From Enterococcus_E cecorum_B (GTDB lineage: Bacteria > Bacillota > Bacilli > Lactobacillales > Enterococcaceae): a stretch of 64,000 nt of DNA. This document shows, one piece after another, positions 14,937 to 24,600 of the stretch (its first letter is position 1; each line of letters opens with the position of its first letter). The translations under genes and the position numbers were made by a program. The notes beneath the pieces are model-generated. The model did no database searches and was not told the origin of the DNA. It saw only the letters and a list, made by a program, of their open reading frames with translations. The stretch is from contig CAMMST010000003.1 of NCBI GenBank assembly GCA_946499615.1, positions 1 to 64,000 on the forward strand. Direction: 5' to 3'.

Positions 14937-16403
14937 ATGAGAGATTTTACTGCAGTTGATATCTATGGCAAAAAATATAACCGCAGTTTATTAGTAGCCG
15001 TATTACTGATTGGTACTTTTTGTACAGTGTTAAATCAAACCTTACTTGCGACTGCTTTTCCTACATTAATGAAAGAATTTGATATCAGTGCTTCAACTGT
15101 CCAATGGCTAACCACAGGATTTTTATTAGTAAATGGTATCATGATTCCTATTAGCGCATGGTTAATCAATTCTTTTAGCTCCAAAAAATTATATATCAGT
15201 GCGATGACTACCTTTTTAATAGGAACAATTATCTGTTTTATCGCCCAAAATTTCCCTGTACTCCTAGCAGGTAGATTAATTCAAGCCGTGGGTGTCGGTT
15301 TATCCATGCCTCTTTTGCAAAATATTATGTTAACAATCTTTCCACCTGAAAAACGTGGATCAGCAATGGGAATGGCCGGAATCGTTATTGGTTTAGCGCC
15401 AGCATTGGGTCCTACATTATCAGGATGGATTATTGACCATTATTCATGGCGTGATTTATTCGGCATGGTGATTCCTATTGTCATTTTAGTTTTAGTACTA
15501 GCTGTCTTCTTTATGAAAAGTGTGATAGAACTAACTCATCCTAAAATCGATGCTATTTCTGCTATCTTATCTACTATTGGTTTTGGTAGTTTGCTTTATG
15601 GATTTTCAAGCGTCGGTGATAAAGGTTGGCTAAGTAAAGAAGTATTAGGATTCTTAATTGTCGGTGCAATTTTTATCTTCCTATTTTCTAAACGCCAATT
15701 AAATATTGAGCATCCATTTTTAGAATTACGCGTTTTTCAATCAAAAATTTTTACCATTGCCGCTGTCTTAGCCGGTGTTACCAACATGGCGATGATTGGT
15801 GCTGAAATGGTGTTACCTCTTTATATCCAAAATATTCGTGGAGAAAGCGCCTTTCATTCTGGTCTCATGTTGTTACCTGGAGCCTTAGTAATGGGGTTAA
15901 TGATGCCAATAACCGGAGCAATATTTGATAAACGAGGAGCAAGAAAATTAGCGATTACTGGGATGTTTATTTTAACCAGCGCAACCCTACCTTTTGCTTT
16001 TTTAACAAGTAAAACTTCGGTCATCGTAATTGTGGTTTTATATGCTATCCGAATGTTTGGGATTTCAATGGTGATGATGCCCGTCACAACTTCAGGAATG
16101 AACGCTTTACCTGCTAAATTAATCAGCCACGGTACAGCCGTCAACAATACTTTTAGACAAGTAGCTAGTTCCATTGGTACAGCCATATTAATTAGCGTAT
16201 TAACAAATGTCACTAAAAATAATTTACCAGCAAAATCTATGTTAGAAGCAACACCTCTAGCCTATAAAGATCAAGCTATTCATGCGACACTATCCGGTTA
16301 TCACGCCGCTTTCTTTGTAGCAGTAATCTTTGGCTTCATTGGTTGGTTAATTACTTTCACATTAGCTAAAACAGAAAATTATGTACAAGGAGGGGAAAAA
16401 TAA
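14937..16403 (+). CDS. DHA2 (EmrB/QacA-type) 14-TMS multidrug exporter
   Basis: 488 residues from ATG 14937; a GTG at 14928 is an alternative. Fourteen hydrophobic segments. It opens with the DHA2 signature NQTLLATAFPTL, then QWLTTGFLLVNGIMIPISAW, and the antiporter motif C region GIVIGLAPALGPTLSGWI. It is a proton-driven exporter of unknown substrates. It is expressed from a near-consensus promoter opposite the MerR gene. Its stop codon overlaps the DUF4811 gene start (TAATG), so those two proteins are made together. Confidence 0.92.
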   Translation: MRDFTAVDIYGKKYNRSLLVAVLLIGTFCTVLNQTLLATAFPTLMKEFDISASTVQWLTTGFLLVNGIMIPISAWLINSFSSKKLYISAMTTFLIGTIICFIAQNFPVLLAGRLIQAVGVGLSMPLLQNIMLTIFPPEKRGSAMGMAGIVIGLAPALGPTLSGWIIDHYSWRDLFGMVIPIVILVLVLAVFFMKSVIELTHPKIDAISAILSTIGFGSLLYGFSSVGDKGWLSKEVLGFLIVGAIFIFLFSKRQLNIEHPFLELRVFQSKIFTIAAVLAGVTNMAMIGAEMVLPLYIQNIRGESAFHSGLMLLPGALVMGLMMPITGAIFDKRGARKLAITGMFILTSATLPFAFLTSKTSVIVIVVLYAIRMFGISMVMMPVTTSGMNALPAKLISHGTAVNNTFRQVASSIGTAILISVLTNVTKNNLPAKSMLEATPLAYKDQAIHATLSGYHAAFFVAVIFGFIGWLITFTLAKTENYVQGGEK

Positions 16404-17119
16404 TGCTACTTATTATTTTAGTCTTAAGTGTCGTGCTGTTTGCAATCACTAATGTCTTTGCAATGAACAAATGGCAAATTGGACTATCGTTTGTCTTTGG
16501 CTTTATTTTTATCGCTTCCCTAGCCTTAGTCACGCTAAATGTCACGCATCACTTGGGTATGAAACAAGAAGTAATCACTAAGAAAACAGAAATACAATCA
16601 TCTGTGCCACAAAGTCAAATGCCTATCTTATTGTATCAAGGATTAGGTAACGGAAGGGAAAAAGTATACCTCTATCGCACAGATGCAAAACAAAAGAAAC
16701 CGAAAGCAACAAGTACAGATAAGGTAAAAAATATTGTCAAAACCACAGAGAACACAAAAGCAACTCTGATCAATAAGAAAAAACAATGGGTCTATAAGAA
16801 TAGCTTTTATCAATTTCTATTCAATATAGCAGATAATAACCATGAATATATCGAACAAACAAACGAATTTAACTTACCTAATTCTTGGATAACTTTAAGC
16901 GTCAAACAAGCAAAATCACTAGAACAACAAGTAAAAAAGAATCAAGCACAAATGGCCAAAGATGGGCAAACCTATGTCATGAAAAAAATGAAAGAAGCAA
17001 TGTTAGCCAATCCGCAAATGGATGAAGTAACCCAAAAACAAATAAGCGAAAAATTTCAAAAAGAATATCAAGAAAAAATCTTTGCTGAACTCATTGAAAA
17101 AGTAAAAAATGAAAACTAA
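16403..17119 (+). CDS. DUF4811-type membrane-anchored protein
   Basis: 238 residues. Two N-terminal membrane helices (about 2-20 and 26-47) are followed by an extracytosolic or cytosolic mixed domain with repeated Lys/Thr-rich sequence and a long C-terminal helical stretch (VKQAKSLEQQVKKNQAQ). Genes of this kind follow DHA2 exporters in lactic acid bacteria and are labelled DUF4811, as I recall. The start overlaps the exporter stop by one base, and a strong terminator follows, so this is the second and last gene of the operon. An accessory role for the exporter is inferred from context only. Confidence 0.75.
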   Translation: MLLIILVLSVVLFAITNVFAMNKWQIGLSFVFGFIFIASLALVTLNVTHHLGMKQEVITKKTEIQSSVPQSQMPILLYQGLGNGREKVYLYRTDAKQKKPKATSTDKVKNIVKTTENTKATLINKKKQWVYKNSFYQFLFNIADNNHEYIEQTNEFNLPNSWITLSVKQAKSLEQQVKKNQAQMAKDGQTYVMKKMKEAMLANPQMDEVTQKQISEKFQKEYQEKIFAELIEKVKNEN

Positions 17120-17121
17120 AC

Positions 17122-17167
17122 AAAACCTCCACGAACAAATTCCCTAAATCATTCGTGGAGGTTTTTT
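17122..17167 (+). terminator. Intrinsic terminator of the exporter operon
   Basis: AAAACCTCCACGAA and TTCGTGGAGGTTTT pair perfectly around 16 bases and run into TTTTTT. Downstream of it lies the convergent gene 17172-17456. Confidence 0.93.
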
Positions 17168-17171
17168 CAAT

Positions 17172-17456
17172 TTAAAAATTTTTCCGTTTATTCTTCTGCT
17201 GTAACGCACGTAAGATTTGAATAAAATAATCATCTGGAGATTGCTGGACTGGATTATCTGCTTGATTCACTAATTCAAAACAATCAATAAGCTCTACACT
17301 ATTCCATCTTTTTTTATTTTCTTTATTGAACGAAAAATCATTCAATTCATAATATCGTACTGCATCAGGAGAAGTTGGTTCATTCGCACTAGTCATCGAA
17401 TACTCTGAAAATTGGTTAACTGGATATTGCATATGAATCACCTTCCTATTAATCAT
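17172..17456 (-). CDS. Hypothetical 94-residue protein
   Basis: Start at ATG 17456 with GGAGG 7 bases upstream; ATG 17432 after GGAAGGTG is an alternative (86 residues). Soluble and mixed in charge, no signal peptide, with an Asn/Gln/Ser-rich middle and a basic end (QQKNKRKNF). It contains the pattern AVRYYELNDFSFNKENKKRW. I do not recognise a family. It converges on the exporter operon and its stop lies just past the shared terminator, which could end both transcripts. Confidence 0.6.
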   Translation of the reverse strand: MINRKVIHMQYPVNQFSEYSMTSANEPTSPDAVRYYELNDFSFNKENKKRWNSVELIDCFELVNQADNPVQQSPDDYFIQILRALQQKNKRKNF

Positions 17457-17667
17457 CTCTGCCCCTCCAGAATTATTCTACCACAAAATTTGTTATCTGT
17501 TAAACGAAATAATCACTATGGAAACTTGTACATTTACATATTAGCTTACATATTAGATTGTTGTTTTTTAATATCCTGTTATAATATCACACCTTAACTA
17601 CACAATTCGTATTTTTTGTATTATCATAGAGTTGATTAAAAATAAAAATGAATGGAGGTATTAGTGA

Positions 17668-18432
17668 ATGATTGAAATATTTGCTATTGTCGTTTTATTA
17701 TTCTTTGCTTATTCTTTTATCGGCTGGCTTTGGGAAACAATTTACTGTTCTTTAAATGCCCACCATTTTGTGTATCGTGGATTTTTATTAGGTCCGATTA
17801 CACCTATTTATGGTTTCGGTATTTTAGGCGTCCTTTATTTAGTCGATCCTTATCAGAAAAATATTTTCGTCTTATTTTTGGTTTCAGCAATCTTAGTCAG
17901 TTTATTGGAATATGTGACGAGTTTCTTACTTGAAAAATTATTTTCATTATCATTATGGGATTACAATGATGTTCCCTTAAATATCAATGGTAGAATTGCT
18001 GTTCCTGTTTCGATATTTTGGGGGATTTGTTGTGTATTTATTGTCAAAATTGTCCAACCTTGGATGCTTGATCAGGCATTGATTGCTTATCAAAAATATT
18101 CAATCTTTCTTCCTGTTCTCTTAATCGCGATTACATCCTGTGATTTTGGTTATACTCTGGCAAATCTTGCTAGCTTTACAAAGGCGGTCAAAGAGATTAA
18201 CGAAAGAATGGAAAACAAAAAACAAGAGCTTGGCAAAGAATTCAACTTATTTAGACAAGATACTGAGAAATTATCACATCTATTATTCGAGGATACCAAA
18301 CGCGAAATGCCAAAATTAAACTTCCAAGAAAGACGACTATTCCATTCCTTCCCACATATGAAATTCAAAAAACTGAAAGATGGATCCAGTACAAAAGATA
18401 TCAAAGACATTCTGCGATATTTTAACAAATAA
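17668..18432 (+). CDS. CmpB-type putative ABC transporter permease (membrane protein)
   Basis: 254 residues with five or six membrane helices in the first 170 residues, then a cytosolic coiled-coil tail (KEINERMENKKQELGKEF). The N-terminal pattern SFIGWLWETIYCSL followed by RGFLLGPITPIYGFG is typical of the family annotated as putative ABC-transporter type IV (ABC_trans_CmpB). No ATPase partner is adjacent, so transport activity is doubtful and the function remains unknown. ATG 17668 is preceded by GGAGG at 9 bases. A TATAAT (17579-17584) with TTGTTG 16 bp upstream may be its promoter. Confidence 0.8.
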   Translation: MIEIFAIVVLLFFAYSFIGWLWETIYCSLNAHHFVYRGFLLGPITPIYGFGILGVLYLVDPYQKNIFVLFLVSAILVSLLEYVTSFLLEKLFSLSLWDYNDVPLNINGRIAVPVSIFWGICCVFIVKIVQPWMLDQALIAYQKYSIFLPVLLIAITSCDFGYTLANLASFTKAVKEINERMENKKQELGKEFNLFRQDTEKLSHLLFEDTKREMPKLNFQERRLFHSFPHMKFKKLKDGSSTKDIKDILRYFNK

Positions 18433-18436
18433 TATC

Positions 18437-18470
18437 AAAAGCGGCGTCACAAACTTGTGGCACCGCTTTT
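18437..18470. terminator. Bidirectional terminator
   Basis: AAAAGCGG and CCGCTTTT with inner CACAA/TTGTG pairing between convergent genes 17668-18432 and 18473-18991. Confidence 0.85.
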
Positions 18471-18472
18471 GT

Positions 18473-18991
18473 TTAAGGTTGATAATTCAAATGAAAAAAA
18501 TAGGAATCAGGTAAAAATTGCGCCTCAAATTGTAACTCACTCGCATAACCTTCTAGATGAAACCCTAATTTCTGAGCTAAACGGATACTACGAGTATTTT
18601 GACAGTTAATGATTAAAAAGAAATGTTTCAGTGAGCAACTTGAATACAGATGAGCTAAAAATTTGCTGATTGCTTGAAACATTATCCCTTTTTGTTGAAA
18701 ATTGCTATCCAACCAATAACTTAAATAAGCTGATTGCGATGAATAATCGATTTCATGTGCTTCAACAATGCCAATAACCTGCTTTTGATGGCAAATCACT
18801 TGAACTTCCATTAATTGTTGCTGCACCTGTGACTGATAATAATGAAAAAATTGGGAAAAGTCGGATTGATCATGAATCATCGCTGCCCAATCTAACCATT
18901 GAATTAATTGTGTTTGATTCTTTTTAACAAGTGCGTATAAGTCGTCTTCATCACTAGGCTGCAAGGGTCGTAATACAATTGGATGGGCCAT
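18473..18991 (-). CDS. GNAT acetyltransferase, RimJ/RimL-like
   Basis: 172 residues with the GNAT fold: an N-terminal LRPLQPSDEDDLYALV, a central beta-strand block ending QSAYLSYWLDSNFQQKGIM (acetyl-CoA loop region, about 88-106) and a C-terminal NTRSIRLAQKLGFHLEGY typical of RimJ/RimL enzymes that acetylate protein N-termini or small amines. The acetyl-CoA motif is less canonical (QKGIM in place of Q/RxxGxG/A). The start overlaps the Nudix stop (TAATG), so the two form an operon. Substrate unknown. Confidence 0.85.
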   Translation of the reverse strand: MAHPIVLRPLQPSDEDDLYALVKKNQTQLIQWLDWAAMIHDQSDFSQFFHYYQSQVQQQLMEVQVICHQKQVIGIVEAHEIDYSSQSAYLSYWLDSNFQQKGIMFQAISKFLAHLYSSCSLKHFFLIINCQNTRSIRLAQKLGFHLEGYASELQFEAQFLPDSYFFHLNYQP

Positions 18992-19611
18992 TAATCAAAC
19001 ACAACCTGCCAATTGGGATCATCCTTTGCTTGAAAACAAAGGGCAATCTGTGCTGCCGTATTTTTGGCACCTGATAATTCCGGAAGTTCATCTAAAGCAA
19101 AGTATTGAGAGCCAATGGTTTCACTATTTTCTTTAAATTGACCCCCAATTAGTTTACATAATACGAACACTTTACAGATATTGTATGGATAGATTGGTAA
19201 GTTATGCTTTTTACGGTCATGAAGTGCGATTAATTTTTGACATTCGACATCTAGACCCGCTTCTTCTTTTACTTCTTTCACCGTATTTTCGCGAATGGAC
19301 AAGTCAAAATCCACCCAACCACCTGGAAGTGACCAGCGACCATCCTTTTCTTGAACTAACAATATTTTTTCATCTTTAAATATAGCGGCTCTAGTATCTA
19401 ATTTTGGGGTTTGATAGCCAAATTCAGAGCAAAATAAATCATAAACTTTTTCATTTGGAACTTCTGTATATTCGGATAAGATTTCTACAGCTATTTCTCT
19501 TAATCTTGTATAGCGCTCTTTATCAAACTCATCTTTACCATACCATAAACCATTTTGGGCAATTGCTTGAATTTCCATCGCCCATTTCAGCCATTTTTCT
19601 TCTTGATTCAT
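18991..19611 (-). CDS. Nudix hydrolase with N-terminal Nudix-associated domain
   Basis: 206 residues from ATG 19611; the in-frame GTG at 19620 is part of the ribosome binding site AGAGGTG. The N-terminal helical domain (about 1-65, EEKWLKWAMEIQAIAQNGL) matches the small domain preceding Nudix in ADP-sugar or ADP-ribose type enzymes. The Nudix box lies near residues 98-120 (GGWVDFDLSIREN then VKEVKEEAGLD), with the metal-binding EVKEE. It probably hydrolyses a nucleoside diphosphate derivative as a cleaning reaction. It is translationally coupled to the GNAT gene. Confidence 0.9.
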   Translation of the reverse strand: MNQEEKWLKWAMEIQAIAQNGLWYGKDEFDKERYTRLREIAVEILSEYTEVPNEKVYDLFCSEFGYQTPKLDTRAAIFKDEKILLVQEKDGRWSLPGGWVDFDLSIRENTVKEVKEEAGLDVECQKLIALHDRKKHNLPIYPYNICKVFVLCKLIGGQFKENSETIGSQYFALDELPELSGAKNTAAQIALCFQAKDDPNWQVVFD

Positions 19612-19645
19612 TTCTTTCACCTCTTTTTATCAAATGATAGCAAAA

Positions 19646-19676
19646 AACACAGGCGAAAAAACCAATCGCCCGTGTT
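19646..19676. terminator. Terminator after lepA, bidirectional form
   Basis: AACACAGGCGA and TCGCCCGTGTT pair with one mismatch. On the minus strand it is followed by a run of T residues after lepA. Confidence 0.8.
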
Positions 19677-19681
19677 CTTTC

Positions 19682-21520
19682 CTATTTTTTATTATCTTCA
19701 TCGTCCGTTTTAAGAACTGCCATAAATGCTTCTTGAGGTACTTCCACAGAACCGATTTGTTTCATGCGTTTTTTACCTTCTTTTTGTTTTTCAAGCAGTT
19801 TACGTTTACGCGAAACATCCCCGCCATAACATTTAGCTAAGACATTCTTACGTAAAGCCTTGATATCGGTACGAGCGACAATTTTTTGACCAATCGCTGC
19901 TTGAATTGGCACCTCAAATTGTTGACGAGGAATTAATTTCTTCAATTTTTCAACAATTAATTTACCACGTTCATAGGCAAATTCGCGATGCACGATAAAA
20001 CTTAAGGCATCCACTTTTTCACCATTCAATAAGATATCCATCTTAACCAGACGACTTGCACGATAGCCGGCCATTTCATAATCAAGTGAAGCATAACCTT
20101 TTGTACTTGATTTCAACTTATCAAAGAAATCAAAGACAATTTCAGATAAGGGAATTTCATAAACAACATTTACCCGATAATCATCTAAATAATCCATCGT
20201 CACAAAATCGCCGCGTTTTCGTTGAGAGAGCTCCATTACTGCACCAACATAATCGTTTGGCACCATAATTTGCGCTTTAACATAAGGTTCTTCTACTCGA
20301 TCAATTTTCACCTGTTCTGGAAAATCCGCTGGGTTATCTACTGTAATCATCGTACCATCGGTTAAATAGACATTATAAATAACTGATGGTGCGGTGGTGA
20401 TTAATTCTAAGTTAAATTCTCGTTCTAAACGTTCTTGCACCACATCCATATGCAATAAACCTAAGAAACCACAACGAAAACCAAAACCTAAAGCTTGAGA
20501 AGTTTCTGGTTCAAATTGTAAGGCCGCATCATTTAGTTGGAGTTTTTCTAAAGCTTCACGCAAATCATTATAACGAGAAGTATCGATTGGATATAATCCA
20601 CAATAAACCATTGGATTCATTTGGCGATATCCTTCTAAAGGTTCACTCGCTGGATTATTGGCTAAGGTAATCGTATCCCCTACACGCGTATCTTGAACGG
20701 TCTTAATTGAAGCAGTAATATAACCTACATCACCCACCATTAAGTAATCACGTTGGATAGCCTTTGGAGAAAAGACACCTACTTCAGTCACTTCAAATGT
20801 TTTACCATTACTCATTAATTGGATTTTGTCGCCAGGTTTAACCATCCCGTCCATAATTCGCACATTCAATACAACCCCGCGATAAGAATCATAAACTGAG
20901 TCAAATATTAAGGCCTTCAATGGTGCTTCGATATCCCCAGTTGGCGCAGGTACATATTCCACAATTTGCTCTAAAATTTCTTCAATCCCAATCCCTGCTT
21001 TGGCGCTTGCTAATACCGCTTCAGAAGCATCAATGCCAATTACATCTTCTATTTCAGTACGAACACGCTCTGGATCAGCAGCTGGCAAATCAATCTTATT
21101 AATCACTGGCAATATTTCTAAATCATTATCAATAGCTAGATAAACATTTGCTAAAGTTTGGGCTTCAATCCCCTGCGCTGCATCAACCACTAAAACTGCC
21201 CCTTCACAGGCTGCTAAACTACGTGATACTTCATAGGTAAAATCGACATGCCCCGGTGTGTCGATTAAATGAAAAATATATGTTTTGCCATCTTTAGCAG
21301 TATAATTCAATTCAACAGCATTTAACTTAATCGTAATGCCTCGTTCACGTTCAAGATCCATTGAATCAAGCAACTGATCTTGCATTTCACGAGAAGATAC
21401 AGTATTTGTTTTTTCTAAAATACGGTCTGCCAAGGTAGATTTCCCATGGTCAATATGGGCGATGATTGAAAAATTACGAATCATCTCTTGGCGTTTTTTC
21501 ATTTCTTCAATCGTATGCAT
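19682..21520 (-). CDS. lepA: Elongation factor 4 (LepA) GTPase
   Basis: 612 residues, a ribosome-associated translational GTPase that affects translation under stress and 30S biogenesis. G1 is IAHIDHGKSTL (about 18-28), G3 is DTPGHVDF and G4 is NKIDLP. The chain continues through EF-G-like domains II, III and V and ends in the LepA-specific C-terminal domain (VLAKCYGGDVSRKRKLLEKQKEGKKR). Length matches the family. ATG 21520 has AGGAAG 8 bases before it. It is a single gene. Confidence 0.98.
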   Translation of the reverse strand: MHTIEEMKKRQEMIRNFSIIAHIDHGKSTLADRILEKTNTVSSREMQDQLLDSMDLERERGITIKLNAVELNYTAKDGKTYIFHLIDTPGHVDFTYEVSRSLAACEGAVLVVDAAQGIEAQTLANVYLAIDNDLEILPVINKIDLPAADPERVRTEIEDVIGIDASEAVLASAKAGIGIEEILEQIVEYVPAPTGDIEAPLKALIFDSVYDSYRGVVLNVRIMDGMVKPGDKIQLMSNGKTFEVTEVGVFSPKAIQRDYLMVGDVGYITASIKTVQDTRVGDTITLANNPASEPLEGYRQMNPMVYCGLYPIDTSRYNDLREALEKLQLNDAALQFEPETSQALGFGFRCGFLGLLHMDVVQERLEREFNLELITTAPSVIYNVYLTDGTMITVDNPADFPEQVKIDRVEEPYVKAQIMVPNDYVGAVMELSQRKRGDFVTMDYLDDYRVNVVYEIPLSEIVFDFFDKLKSSTKGYASLDYEMAGYRASRLVKMDILLNGEKVDALSFIVHREFAYERGKLIVEKLKKLIPRQQFEVPIQAAIGQKIVARTDIKALRKNVLAKCYGGDVSRKRKLLEKQKEGKKRMKQIGSVEVPQEAFMAVLKTDDEDNKK

Positions 21521-21603
21521 GTTTTTTTCTTCCTCACATCTTTTTTTCAGTCTTTTTATTATACCAATGATTCTAGTTGTTTGGCAATAGTTAAAAAATA
21601 CGA

Positions 21604-21634
21604 ATGCAGCCTAACGAATGACGCTAGACTGCAT
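21604..21634 (-). terminator. Terminator of the activase-like gene
   Basis: ATGCAG and CTGCAT with inner CTA..CG/CG..TAG pairing form a hairpin just after the stop at 21644, followed on the minus strand by TCGTATTTTTTAA. Confidence 0.75.
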
Positions 21635-21643
21635 AAGAATCGA

Positions 21644-24600
21644 TTATGCTTTTTGTAAATTTTTATTCGCAGTTGATAACATTAGACGAATACGGTTTAA
21701 CTGATTCACAATTGATATTCCCGGATCGTAATCAATAGCCGTAATATTTGCATTTGGGAAAGACTCACGTAAGGTTTTAAGCATGCCTTTCCCTACAACA
21801 TGATTAGGCAAACAGCCAAATGGTTGCATACAAATGATATTATCCACACCCGATTCTAACAGATGAATCATTTCGCCTGTTAGGAACCAACCTTCTCCAG
21901 TATGACTACCAATCGAGATATACTCTTGCGTCGATTGTGCTAGATGTTTAATCGAAGCAATACCTTCAAAACGTTGAGACTTCTCTAACTCTTTATGCAT
22001 CGGTTTTTCTAATTCTTCAATAATTTTAAGGGCTAAACTAGACAAATATTGTGCTTGTTTACTTTGACCAAGATGCTTACTGCGCCAAACCTGGTTGTAT
22101 AAAGAATAGTTCATAAAGCCAATCAAATCAGGAACAACCGCTTCAGCCCCTTCTGATTCTAACAATTCGACAATATTATTATTCGCGATTGGAGAATACT
22201 TCACTAAGATTTCTCCCACGACACCAACACGTGGTTTTACAATATCTAGAAGTTCAATTTGATCAAAAGTGCGAATAATTTGTTTCATATGATGATTAAA
22301 ACGTGAAAACGAACCCTTACGAACATCCTCTTTAGCTATTTCCAAGTAATGTTCATACCAGCGATTGACTTCCCCTTGATTTTTTTCATAAGGTCTTGTG
22401 CGATATACCACACGTTCGAATAAATCACCATACATCGCAGCTAGTGCAATTCGTTTGACAAGTGGAATCGTTAATTTAAAGCCTGGCGAGGATTCAACGC
22501 CTTTATTGCCCATTGATAGTGAGATAACAGGGATTTGAGCAAAACCAGCATCACTTAAAGCTTTTCTCAATAGCGGAATATAATTTGTAGCGCGGCAACC
22601 ACCACCAGTTTGGGTCAACATGACTGAAGTATTGTTTAAATCATATTCCCCACTTTGGAGCGCTTCTAATAATTGGCCAATGGAAATAATTGCCGGATAA
22701 CATGCATCATTATTTACAAAACGTAACCCCACATCAATCGCTTGAGAATTTTCAGTCGGTAAAGATACAACATTATAACCACACGCTTTAAAGGCTTGGT
22801 CTAGTAAACCTTCTTGGTGAATTGGACTGAGCATCGGTAAAAGTATGGTGTGTTTTTTCTTCATTTCTTTGGTGAACACAATCGAATCTGGCACCACAAC
22901 TTCACTATAATCAAGCATCGATTTTTGTTCTCTTTCATCAATCGCAGCTTTTAATGAACGTAGGCGGATGCGAACAGCTCCCAAATTAGTTCCTTCATCA
23001 ATTTTTAAAACAGTATATAGTCGATGGTGACGATTTAAAATTTCTTGCACTTGATCACAGGTTACCGCATCAATCCCACAGCCAAAAGAGTTCAATTGTA
23101 CAAGTTCGAGACTCGGTGTATGGCTTACTACCTTAGCCGCAGCATATAACCGCGAATGATACATCCATTGATTGACTACACGTAATTTTTCAACATCCCC
23201 TAAATGCGCAATACTATCTTCTGTAAACACATGAAAACCTTCTTGAATCATCATTTCTGCAATCCCATGATGAATTTCTGGATCCAAATGGTAAGGCCGA
23301 CCTGCCAAAACAATGCCTCGTTGATTTTTTAGCAACATTTTTTCAAGCAAGTCTTCTCCTTTTTGTTGGATATCTTGTCGACACTTAGCTAATTCTACAA
23401 ATCCTTCATGAACCGCTTGTTGCCATTGTTCTAAGTTAATAGGGAAATCTTTAAAACATTCAGCCAAATTTTGGGCAACTACTTCAGGTTTGGATAAATC
23501 AAAATATGGATGACGATAATCTACCTTGCCTGCTCTGATTTCATCAAAATTATTCGCAATCACCTCTGGATAACTTTGAACAATCGGACAGTTAAAGTGA
23601 TTTTGGGCCTCTTCAAATTGATTTTGCTCAAAAACAACACTTGGATAAAAAATGCAATCAACGTTTTGTTCGATAAGGGCTTGAATATGGCCGTGAACAA
23701 TCTTGGCAGGATAACAGACCGTATCACTCGGAATCGTTTCAATGCCTTTTTCAAACAATTCTTTATTCGAACGTGGTGATAAGACTACTTTAAAGCCCAC
23801 CTTCGTAAAAATCGTATGCCATAGTGGATAGTTTTCATACATGTTTAATACGCGAGGAATACCCAGTGTACCATTTATTGCCTCTTTATCTTTTAATGAG
23901 CGGTATCTAAATAGTCGGCGATACTTATAGTCCACTAAATTGGTGCGACGATTTTCTTTAGGGATTTTGATTTTAGCCCCACGTTCACAACGGTTACCAG
24001 TGATAAATTGACGACCATCATTGAATAGCGTGACAGTCAACATACAATTATTTTCACATAAACCACAATGCGTAAATTCTTTTTCACAAGTAAATTGATT
24101 TAATTCTTCTTGTGTAGCCATTTGTGATTTCTCATCAATTTCGGCATTTTCTAAAGCAATCAGCGCACACCCGAACGCCCCCATTAACCCAGCAATACTC
24201 GGACGGATGACTTGGCGACCAGATAATAATTCAAAAGCACGTAAAACAGCATCATTATAAAAAGTACCTCCTTGACAAACGATTTTTTCGCCTAAATCTT
24301 CTGGCTTTCTGACTTTGATCACTTTAAATAGGGCATTTTTAATGACTGAATAGGATAGTCCAGCTGAAATATCCGCGACACTTGCCCCCTCTTTTTGGAC
24401 TTGTTTTACTTTTGAATTCATAAAGACTGTACATCTAGAACCTAAGTCAACCGGATGAGCAGAAGTAAGAGCAATTTTGGCAAAATCTTCAATGTTATAA
24501 TTTAAACTCTTAGCAAAAGTTTCAATAAATGAACCACAACCTGATGAACAAGCTTCATTGAGTTGAATTGCACTTAAAGCCCCGTCTTTTATGGTCATTG

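Noticed and set aside
15854..16213. 119-codon ORF opposite the DHA2 exporter
   Set aside because: Antisense shadow of membrane segments; hydrophobic by symmetry.
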